From Lachnoclostridium sp. UBA7482 (GTDB lineage: Bacteria > Bacillota > Clostridia > Lachnospirales > Lachnospiraceae), in the NCBI GenBank assembly GCA_002479645.1, contig DLOO01000065.1:76275-89262 (forward strand): DNA of 12,988 nucleotides. The letters are read 5' to 3'. The notes beneath the pieces were generated by a model. The model was not told the DNA's origin. It searched no databases and was given only the letters and a program-made list of their open reading frames with translations. Position numbers and translations under genes: made by a program. This document shows positions 6,730 to 12,988 of the stretch, piece after piece; position 1 is the stretch's first letter, and each line of letters opens with the position of its first letter.

Positions 6730-7758
6730 TTACTTATCGTTGTAATAGCTTTCCTTAAGCGGCTGCGCCAAAGCGCTGTATTCCGGTTCCTCAAGAATGT
6801 GGGAAAGTCCATTGATGACGGTAAGCGCACCGTCCGGGCACAGACTGACCTGAAGGCCGGTTGTGGACTGGAGCAGCTTGTCCAATCCGAGAATCCCGGA
6901 AGAACCGCCGGTAATTGTCATTCCGTTAGCGTATACATCTGCCGCGATTTCCGGAGGGGTTCTCTCGAGAATGGTACGGATATCTTCCACGATGGAGTTG
7001 AGACTCTCAAGGACTGCCTGATTGACAAGCGCCGCGGTAATCTCACGCTCACGCGGAAGGCCGGTTACGACGTCGCGTCCGTATGCTTTGCAGGTCAGGT
7101 CGCTTTCCTGACTGAAATCCACTAAATTACGTTTGATGGATTCCGCTGTTTTCTGACCAATCATAAGGTTGTATTTTTTACGTACGGCTGCGGCAATTGC
7201 CTCGTCAAACTGATTTCCGCCGATTGGCAGTAATTTGCTTAAAACAATTCCACCCATCGAAAGGATGGAAATCTCGGTAGTATCGGCGCCGATGTTGACA
7301 AGCAGCGCACCCTGGCTGTTGCTGATGTTGATTCCGGCTCCGATGGCATCCGCAATCGGCTTTTCCACAAGACGCAGCCTCTTCGGACGCACGATACTGC
7401 TGTCTACCAAATCGTAAAATGCCCTCTTCTCAACCTCCGTAATATCATACGGGGTGGCAATGATAAATTCCGCCCCCCGAAACTTACCGTACTGTCTGGA
7501 CAAATCCAGAAAAATACAGTTCAGAAGCGAAAGCATATTGGAAAGACTGGCAATTGCACCGTGCTTTAACGGAAAGTCTACCTGAATATATTCGGGCGAT
7601 TTGCCGTACATTTCAAAGGCCTCGTCACCGATGGCAATGACATTATTCCTGCCCTTAATTGCAATAACGCTCTTCTGGTTGAAAATGATTCCTTCACCTT
7701 TTCGATATATCTTTAGGGAATTTGTTCCAAAATCAATTCCGAAAATCTTTGTAGCCAT
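6730..7758 (-). CDS. mreB: Divergent MreB-family actin-like protein
   Basis: MreB forms membrane-bound actin-like filaments that guide the elongation machinery. The 342-residue product has the full fold: phosphate-1 motif GIDFGTNSLKIY (7-18), TEVEKRAFYD (107-116), AIGAG (138-142), the KKYNLMIGQKTAESIK stretch (194-209), GRDVVTGLP (227-235) and adenosine motif TGGSSGILGLDK (283-294). Several ATPase positions are altered. The conserved EEP reads EKP (Lys133 in place of the glutamate before Pro), and the phosphate-2 motif DIGGGTTE reads NIGADTTE (Asn155, Ala158, Asp159). The expected PLKDG is PLKHG (63-67). It may bind nucleotide but hydrolyse it poorly, or be a specialised paralogue with a canonical MreB elsewhere; both are inference. 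It lies 23 bases after radC with a GAGG-type ribosome site, and heads the mreBCD set. Confidence 0.92.
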   Translation of the reverse strand: MATKIFGIDFGTNSLKIYRKGEGIIFNQKSVIAIKGRNNVIAIGDEAFEMYGKSPEYIQVDFPLKHGAIASLSNMLSLLNCIFLDLSRQYGKFRGAEFIIATPYDITEVEKRAFYDLVDSSIVRPKRLRLVEKPIADAIGAGINISNSQGALLVNIGADTTEISILSMGGIVLSKLLPIGGNQFDEAIAAAVRKKYNLMIGQKTAESIKRNLVDFSQESDLTCKAYGRDVVTGLPREREITAALVNQAVLESLNSIVEDIRTILERTPPEIAADVYANGMTITGGSSGILGLDKLLQSTTGLQVSLCPDGALTVINGLSHILEEPEYSALAQPLKESYYNDK

Positions 7759-7781
7759 TTTATCCTCGCTCTCATCCGGTA

Positions 7782-8465
7782 TCAGATAACCCCGGACTCT
7801 TTCATACTATAATACTTATTATTCCCCAAAATAATATGATCCATAAGTGGTAATTGCATGATTTTTGCCAATTCGCAGATTCTCTTCGTTGCAAGGATGT
7901 CCTCGCCGCTGGGGTTCGGATCGCCGCTCGGATGATTGTGAAGCAAAATCATGTTTACAGCATTGGCATTCAATGCACGCAGAAAAATCTCCCTGGGTGA
8001 AATCAATGATGCAGTTATGGTACCGCGTGAGATTTCTTCGGTCTTAATCAGCCGGCATTTGGCGTCCAGAAGAAGCAAAAAAACAACCTCCTGCTTCAAA
8101 AAGCGAAAATCCTCACGAAAATGCAGGAAAATTCGTTCCGGTGACAGAAAAGAAAGCGTATGTTCTTCCCTTGTTTTCCATATGCGGCGCGATAATTCCG
8201 TGATGCAAAGTAATTGCAGCGCTTTTACTTTGCCGACGCCGTGAAATCTTCGGAGTTCGGCAAGACTTGTGCCTGCGAGTCCGGAGATGCTGCCTCCGAG
8301 ACGGGATAAAATCTGCTTGCACAGGTCGAGACAATTATCCTCTCTGGTGCCTGTCCGAATTATGATCGATAATAGCTCTGCATCCGACAGATTCTCCATT
8401 CCATAGTATTCTGCCTTCCGGTCCGGTCGCTCTCCGTCCGGAAGCTGTTTCATATTCTTTTGCAT
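7782..8465 (-). CDS. radC: RadC family JAMM/MPN-domain protein
   Basis: RadC proteins carry a JAMM metalloprotease-like domain. The old DNA-repair assignment is doubtful and the substrate is unknown. The 227-residue product begins with the usual LPDGERPDRK stretch, then a helix-hairpin-helix-type segment (about 25-95; LSDAELLSIIIRTG, FHGVGKVKALQL). The C-terminal JAMM domain follows (about 105-227), with ISRGT (145-149), candidate Glu126, and the metal-binding HNHPSGDPNPSGED (176-189: His176, His178, Asp189). All zinc ligands appear present, so it looks intact. The short poly-purine region upstream (GAGAGAGGGAAAGG) serves as the ribosome site. Position just upstream of mreB is common in Bacillota, although no functional link is established. 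Confidence 0.95.
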   Translation of the reverse strand: MQKNMKQLPDGERPDRKAEYYGMENLSDAELLSIIIRTGTREDNCLDLCKQILSRLGGSISGLAGTSLAELRRFHGVGKVKALQLLCITELSRRIWKTREEHTLSFLSPERIFLHFREDFRFLKQEVVFLLLLDAKCRLIKTEEISRGTITASLISPREIFLRALNANAVNMILLHNHPSGDPNPSGEDILATKRICELAKIMQLPLMDHIILGNNKYYSMKESGVI

Positions 8466-8514
8466 ACTTAAGCCTTTCCCTCTCTCCGGGGTCAGCAGTT
8501 AAGCACGTTTTGAA

Positions 8515-9828
8515 TCATAGCACAGTTTCCTCGTCATTACAAGGTAATGCAAGCGGATTTTCACGAAGCAGGTATTCCAAAGACATCAGAATGCCGAGCT
8601 TTGCGTGATACCAGGTAAGTCCGCCCTGGAAGTAAACCGCGTACGGAGGCTCTACCGGTCCGTCGGCGGAAAGCTCAATGGAGGAACCCTGATAAAATGC
8701 TCCTGCCGCCATAATCACGTCCGAATGATATCCCGGCATCGCCCAAGGCTCCGGAACTACGTAGCTGTCAACCGGGGCTGCCGCCTGGATACCGCGGCAA
8801 AAAGCAACAACCGATTCCGCATTTCCGAGTATTACGGATTGAATAATGTCGTGTCGTTCTTCCGTTCCGCCCGGAACAACCGCATAACCGAGAGTCTCAT
8901 ACAGTCTTGCAGCAAAAATCGCGCCCTTCAGCGCCCCTGCAACAACGGTCGGCGCAAGGAAAAGTCCCTGAAAAAATGCACGATTCACACCAAGGGAAGC
9001 GCCTACCTCTTTCCCGAGACCCGGGGTTGTCAGGCGGTAGGCACACTGTTCGACATATTCTTTCCTGCCGACAATGTAACCGCCGATAGGAGCCAGTCCG
9101 CCGCCCGGATTCTTAATCAGGGAACCGACACAAAGGTCTGCCCCGACATCCGTAGGTTCGATTTCTTCAACAAATTCCCCGTAGCAGTTATCTACCATAC
9201 AGATAACATCCGGCTTGATTCCTTTGATAAATGCTATCAGCTCGCCAATCTGCGCGACAGACAGCGTCGGCCTGGTTTGATATCCCTTGGAACGCTGAAT
9301 CTCTATCAGCTTTGTACGGTCATTGATTGCGGCGCGGATGCCGTCATAGTCAAATCCGCCGTCCGAAAGCAAATCTACCTGCCTATAAGTAATGCCGTAT
9401 TCGGACAGGGAACCCGGGGAAGGCTGGATGCCGATAATTCCTTCCAGGGTATCATAAGGCTTGCCGACGGGAGAAAGAATCTCGTCGCCGGGGCGCGTAT
9501 TGGCAGCAAGGGCAATGGTTAATGCATGGGTGCCGCAGGTAATCTGTGCACGGACAAGGGCATCCTCTGCATGAAATACGGAAGCATATACGGCCTCTAA
9601 AGTCTCTCGTCCCAAATCATTATAGCCGTAACCGGTAGAACTTTCAAAGCATTGTTCACACACTTTGTTCTTTTGCATGGCAGAAAGTACCTTCATCTGA
9701 CAGATTTCCGCAATCCGGTCGATGTTCTGAAATCGTTCGCTCAATTCCGACAGGATTTTGTCGCCTAAAGCAAGTACCTCCTTGCGAATCCCCATTTCTT
9801 CATAGGCTTTCGATAATTTATTCTGCAT
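8515..9828 (-). CDS. Methionine gamma-lyase / aluminium-resistance family PLP enzyme
   Basis: This is a fold-type I PLP-dependent enzyme of the Cys/Met-metabolism-related family often named aluminium resistance protein (YnbB in Bacillus). Its true substrate is poorly defined, and carbon-sulfur lyase activity is a family-level prediction. The 437-residue product has the expected length. Visible motifs are STGYGYNDLGRE (64-75), the cofactor-contacting CGTHALTIAL (98-107), the PLP-ring aspartate in VDNCYGEF (212-219, Asp213) and the probable Schiff-base lysine in SLIKNPGGG (236-244, Lys239). PGLGKEVG (269-276) is also typical. The start overlaps the miaA stop by 11 bases, so the two are probably translated together, and the ribosome site lies inside miaA. 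The pairing with miaA is also seen in Bacillus. Confidence 0.92.
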   Translation of the reverse strand: MQNKLSKAYEEMGIRKEVLALGDKILSELSERFQNIDRIAEICQMKVLSAMQKNKVCEQCFESSTGYGYNDLGRETLEAVYASVFHAEDALVRAQITCGTHALTIALAANTRPGDEILSPVGKPYDTLEGIIGIQPSPGSLSEYGITYRQVDLLSDGGFDYDGIRAAINDRTKLIEIQRSKGYQTRPTLSVAQIGELIAFIKGIKPDVICMVDNCYGEFVEEIEPTDVGADLCVGSLIKNPGGGLAPIGGYIVGRKEYVEQCAYRLTTPGLGKEVGASLGVNRAFFQGLFLAPTVVAGALKGAIFAARLYETLGYAVVPGGTEERHDIIQSVILGNAESVVAFCRGIQAAAPVDSYVVPEPWAMPGYHSDVIMAAGAFYQGSSIELSADGPVEPPYAVYFQGGLTWYHAKLGILMSLEYLLRENPLALPCNDEETVL

Positions 9829-10771
9829 GAAAAATCTCCTTTTGCGTTAAAACAGCAAGCATTTGCCGTAAAATATCTTCTTCGGACAGACTTGTCCGAT
9901 CAAACCAGACAGGGTCTTTTTCGCGGCGGAACCAGGTGAGCTGGCGCTTTGCAAAATGGCGCGTTTCCTGTTGGATTCGGTGAATCGCTTCGTCCAGAGT
10001 AATCTCACCGCGCAAATGCATCAGAAGCTGCTTATAGCCAAGCCCCTGCATTGCTACGGTACACCCGCCGTAACCAAGAGCGACGAGATTCCGAACCTCC
10101 TGCTCCAAGCCCTCGGAAATCATTTCCAGCACACGTTGATTGATTCGTTTGTATAGTTCTTCTCTATCGCGTGTTAACACAAAATAGGCGGCATTGTAAG
10201 CGCTCTCGCGCTGCTTCTGCTCTTCATTGTGCTCCGATATCGGCCTTTGGTGGAAATGATAATATTCCAGGGCACGAATCACGCGCTTGACGTTATTGAC
10301 GTGGATACCGTCCGCCGAATCAGGATCGACACGGAGAAGTTCTGCGTACAATTCTGCCGCTTTGCCGTCTGTAACCATTTGTTCTAAGTACTTGCGATAG
10401 CTGTCGTCTTCCTCTTCGGAAGCAAAATCGATATCATACAATACAGACTGAATATAAAATCCGGTACCTCCCACAAGAATCGGAATCCGATTCCTGCTGT
10501 AAATGTCCCGTATCGCCTCTTTTGCCATTTGCTGAAATACGGCAACGCTGAACGGTTCTTCCGGAGAAAGGCAGTCAATCAGATGATGGGGAACGCCGTC
10601 GCGTTCGGCTTCGGGAAGCTTTGCGGTGCCGATATCCATATGCCGGTAAACCTGCATAGAATCGGCGCTGATAATTTCACCGTTGATTGCTTTTGCCAAA
10701 GAAAGGGAAAGTGCCGTTTTTCCAACAGCGGTCGGACCGGTCAGAATCACGAGTGGTTTCCTGAAATCCAT
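9818..10771 (-). CDS. miaA: tRNA dimethylallyltransferase MiaA
   Basis: MiaA transfers a dimethylallyl group from DMAPP to N6 of A37 in tRNAs that read UNN codons, the first step of (ms2)i6A formation. The product is 317 residues, as usual for the family. It has the P-loop GPTAVGKT (12-19), DSMQVYR (37-43) with the catalytic-type Asp, GTAKLP (48-53), VGGTGFYIQSVLY (100-112), HVNNVKRVIRALE (157-169) and RHFAKRQLTWFRR (271-283). An in-frame ATG 102 bases further upstream (10873) would add 34 residues inside mutL. The start at 10771 was chosen because it has a GGGGAG site 5 bases away and because MiaA proteins begin a few residues before VILTGPT. The gene lies 26 bases after mutL, a classic pairing. 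Confidence 0.96.
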   Translation of the reverse strand: MDFRKPLVILTGPTAVGKTALSLSLAKAINGEIISADSMQVYRHMDIGTAKLPEAERDGVPHHLIDCLSPEEPFSVAVFQQMAKEAIRDIYSRNRIPILVGGTGFYIQSVLYDIDFASEEEDDSYRKYLEQMVTDGKAAELYAELLRVDPDSADGIHVNNVKRVIRALEYYHFHQRPISEHNEEQKQRESAYNAAYFVLTRDREELYKRINQRVLEMISEGLEQEVRNLVALGYGGCTVAMQGLGYKQLLMHLRGEITLDEAIHRIQQETRHFAKRQLTWFRREKDPVWFDRTSLSEEDILRQMLAVLTQKEIFHAE

Positions 10772-10776
10772 GTGCG

Positions 10777-10782
10777 CTCCCC
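10777..10782 (-). promoter_or_regulatory. Ribosome binding site that sets the miaA start
   Basis: GGGGAG ends 5 bases before the ATG at 10769-10771. It supports this start over the longer in-frame ORF that begins at 10873 within mutL. Confidence 0.8.
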
Positions 10783-10797
10783 TTTCCTGATAATCAA

Positions 10798-12723
10798 CTA
10801 AATAATACGTTTGAATCTCTTTTCCATTTCGTATTTGGACATTGTGATAATAACCGGGCGTCCGTGAGGGCACTGAAACGGATTGTCCAATGTCATCAGC
10901 TCTTCCACAAGGTGGCGGGCCTCAAGTTCGCTGATCCGTGTATTGCCCTTGATTGCGGCCTTGCATGACATGGATGCAATCTTTTCCAGAATGACGTCGG
11001 CAGGACCGTAAACGGGAGCCTCCACCAACTGATCCAGAAGAGAACAAAACAGTTCGCCCTCTGCCAGACGATATAAATCAACCGGTACGGCGCTGATACG
11101 GTACTCATGACCCCCGAAGGGTTCGATTTCAAAGCCTAATGCTTCAAAACGCTCCTGATATCGCAGGTAGGTTTCCTCTTCGCGAAGACTGAGGGATACG
11201 ATGGCCGGCGGGCAGATTTGCTGTGACATAACCTGCTTGTTTTTACAGGCTTTCACCATGCGTTCAAAAATGATTTTCTCATGGGCAGCGTGCTGGTCAA
11301 TCATATAGAGCTGATTTTCCACTTCCAGCATCCAATAGGTGCCGAATACCTGACCGATGATACGGTACTCCGGCATCGCAGAAGCAGGAACGATATCCGG
11401 CTGCAGCTTGGGAGACGCTTCCCCGAAAACGGTATGTGCGTCTGCCGCCGAACCTTTTGGTTCTTCCCTCTCGGACTCGGAAAGCTTAGAAACCGCAGAT
11501 TCCGAAGGGCTTGCACCGTCCTCGCTACGTTGTTCCTCCGGTTGCTTTCTCCCCGACCATAACGGCAGAGTTTCCTGATTACCGGTCAGGTACGGGGAAG
11601 CTTCCGCAAGAATTTCTTTGGCGACATTTTGCCGGTACTCCTGACGACTTTTCGTCATATAGACTTCCGGCGGCTTGGGAAGCACCGCTGCGGTTTTTTC
11701 CTCTTTCTCATTCAGCGATACGTCCGGGATTAAAACAGCCTGGCGCAGGGTGTCCGAAATCACTTGATAAAGCTGTTCGTATACAAGCTCCTGTTGTTCG
11801 ATTCGGACCTCCATCTTGGAAGGATGGACATTGATATCAATCTTGTCCGGCTCAAAGGAAAACATCAGACAGGTAAACGGGAATTTGTGCTGCATAATAT
11901 GTGATTTATAGGCTTCTTCAATCGCCTTATTGATTATGCGGCTTCGGATGTATCGGCCATTCAGGAAATAATTCTCATTGTCACGATTTCCTCTTGCTGC
12001 AATCGGTTTCCCGATATAACCGGAAACCGAAAAGCCTTCGCACTGCTTCTCCACCGGCAATAGATTTCGGGCAATTTCACGACCGTATACGGAATATACT
12101 GCATCCCGCAGATTACCGTTTCCGGAAGTGTACAATGCGGTTCGTCCCTGGTTGATGAAGCTGAAGCTGATTTCCGGATGGGAAACCGCCAGACGATACA
12201 TCAATTCGGTGATATATCCGGCTTCTGTCATTGCAGACTTTAAGAATTTTCTTCGGGCGGGAACATTGTAAAATACATCCCGCACCAAAAAGGTCGTTCC
12301 GTTCGGGCACCCGACATCGGAAATACCGTCTTCCACGCCGCCGTTTACGACATAGCGTGTGCCCAGCATGTCTTCCTGCCTTTTGGTTAAAAGCTCCACA
12401 TGGCTGACCGCGGAAATACTCGATAATGCTTCCCCTCGGAACCCAAGACTTACAATATGCAGCAAATCATCCGCATTTTTTATCTTGCTGGTTGCATGCC
12501 GTAAAAATGCAGGTTGAACGTCCTCGCGGTCAATACCGCAGCCGTTGTCCGTAACTCGCAGCAGCTGTATTCCGCCGCCGCGAATCTCAACGGTAACAGC
12601 CGTAGAACCGGCGTCGATAGCATTTTCTACCAACTCTTTTACAATCGATGACGGACGGTCAATAACTTCGCCGGCTGCAATCTGATTGATCGTTTCCGCA
12701 TCCAACAGTCGAACATTTCCCAT
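10798..12723 (-). CDS. mutL: DNA mismatch repair protein MutL (endonuclease type)
   Basis: MutL couples mismatch recognition by MutS to strand incision. The 641-residue product has an N-terminal GHKL ATPase domain: ELVENAIDAG (30-39), TDNGCGI (58-64), RHATSKI (75-81), GFRGEALSSI (94-103) and NGRYIRS (255-261). A polar low-complexity linker follows (about 336-450). The C-terminal dimerisation domain carries the nicking-endonuclease metal motif DQHAAHEKIIFE (476-487, fitting DQHA-x2-E-x4-E), SCKAAIK (586-592) and CPHGRP (618-623). This fits organisms that lack MutH. The start has a strong AGGAGG (12730-12735) with a 6-base spacer. Upstream is ftsK rather than the frequent neighbour mutS; miaA follows 26 bases later. 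Confidence 0.97.
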   Translation of the reverse strand: MGNVRLLDAETINQIAAGEVIDRPSSIVKELVENAIDAGSTAVTVEIRGGGIQLLRVTDNGCGIDREDVQPAFLRHATSKIKNADDLLHIVSLGFRGEALSSISAVSHVELLTKRQEDMLGTRYVVNGGVEDGISDVGCPNGTTFLVRDVFYNVPARRKFLKSAMTEAGYITELMYRLAVSHPEISFSFINQGRTALYTSGNGNLRDAVYSVYGREIARNLLPVEKQCEGFSVSGYIGKPIAARGNRDNENYFLNGRYIRSRIINKAIEEAYKSHIMQHKFPFTCLMFSFEPDKIDINVHPSKMEVRIEQQELVYEQLYQVISDTLRQAVLIPDVSLNEKEEKTAAVLPKPPEVYMTKSRQEYRQNVAKEILAEASPYLTGNQETLPLWSGRKQPEEQRSEDGASPSESAVSKLSESEREEPKGSAADAHTVFGEASPKLQPDIVPASAMPEYRIIGQVFGTYWMLEVENQLYMIDQHAAHEKIIFERMVKACKNKQVMSQQICPPAIVSLSLREEETYLRYQERFEALGFEIEPFGGHEYRISAVPVDLYRLAEGELFCSLLDQLVEAPVYGPADVILEKIASMSCKAAIKGNTRISELEARHLVEELMTLDNPFQCPHGRPVIITMSKYEMEKRFKRII

Positions 12724-12740
12724 GCCGCACCTCCTGTAAC

Positions 12741-12988
12741 TTATAAACTCATGTACTCGTCAAATTCATCAATAGACATCAGAATCTTACGAGGTTTGGT
12801 TCCCTCTTCGGGACCGACAACGCCTGCCTCGGCGAGCTGATCCATAATCCGCGCCGCACGGTTGAAGCCAATCTTGTACATACGCTGCAGCATACCGATG
12901 GACGCCTTGTCTTTTTCAATAATCAATCGTCCGGCTTCTTCAAAATACTCGTCACGGTCGGAAGCTGCGGCGTCCCCGGCGGCAGAAC
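12741..12988 (-). CDS. ftsK: FtsK/SpoIIIE DNA translocase, C-terminal gamma domain (partial)
   Basis: FtsK/SpoIIIE proteins are membrane-anchored hexameric motors that pump chromosomal DNA through the closing septum. Only the last 82 or so codons are in the window, and the frame stays open to the right edge. They match the winged-helix gamma domain that reads polar guide sequences (KOPS/SRS) on [23 protein letters not shown], then [20 protein letters not shown], then [10 protein letters not shown]. An Ala/Ser/Asp-rich linker precedes it. The tail DEFDEYMSL is typical of the end of these proteins. The motor and membrane domains are outside the window, so vegetative FtsK cannot be separated from sporulation SpoIIIE. 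mutL starts 17 bases after the stop. Confidence 0.93.
   Translation of the reverse strand, partial: SAAGDAAASDRDEYFEEAGRLIIEKDKASIGMLQRMYKIGFNRAARIMDQLAEAGVVGPEEGTKPRKILMSIDEFDEYMSL

Noticed and set aside
8605..9522. 305-codon plus-strand open frame opposite the PLP enzyme gene
   Set aside because: The minus strand encodes a clear PLP enzyme with its catalytic lysine; the antisense product is rich in Arg, Cys and Asn without any motif.
10772..10873. In-frame upstream extension of miaA by 34 residues
   Set aside because: It lies inside mutL, has no better ribosome site, and MiaA proteins begin just before the P-loop, as with the start at 10771.
1..12988. A hidden defence system, mobile element, CRISPR array or tRNA
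   Set aside because: The window is filled by recognisable housekeeping genes on one strand with short gaps; no direct-repeat arrays, transposase motifs or cloverleaf sequences were seen.

Overview
The window is an ordinary-looking chromosomal segment of a Gram-positive, anaerobe-type bacterium of the class Clostridia, most likely a Lachnospiraceae-like species of middling GC content. This placement rests on gene order (miaA, aluminium-resistance/methionine gamma-lyase-like gene, radC, mreBCD, a large class B PBP, minCD, rodA), on the MutL with an endonuclease motif, and on strong AGGAGG-type ribosome binding sites. The genus cannot be read from the sequence.

All twelve genes lie on the minus strand, so transcription runs from high to low coordinates. 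In that order they are: the 3' end of an ftsK/spoIIIE DNA translocase gene (12741-12988), mutL, miaA, a PLP enzyme of the methionine gamma-lyase/aluminium-resistance family, radC, mreB, mreC, mreD, a very large PBP2-type transpeptidase, minC, minD, and the 5' part of rodA, which runs off the left edge. Gaps are short (from an 11-base overlap to 49 bases) except on the two sides of minC, where they are 100 and 96 bases. There are no RNA genes, mobile elements or CRISPR arrays, and no gene-free stretch over 300 bases.

The right half holds DNA maintenance and housekeeping functions: chromosome translocation, mismatch repair, tRNA i6A modification and a PLP enzyme. The left half is a cell-shape module. 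MreB, MreC and MreD organise the elongation machinery, the class B PBP and RodA together make lateral-wall peptidoglycan, and MinC/MinD place the division site.

The points most worth a second look are inside the shape module. The mreB product has lost residues that match the catalytic glutamate and the phosphate-2 aspartate of MreB. The PBP has an extra block of about 235 residues at the start of its transpeptidase domain. minE is missing from between minD and rodA, and MinD has a poor membrane-targeting tail. A paired palindrome sits between the PBP gene and minC. None of this amounts to a clear new system; these are variations on a known cluster.
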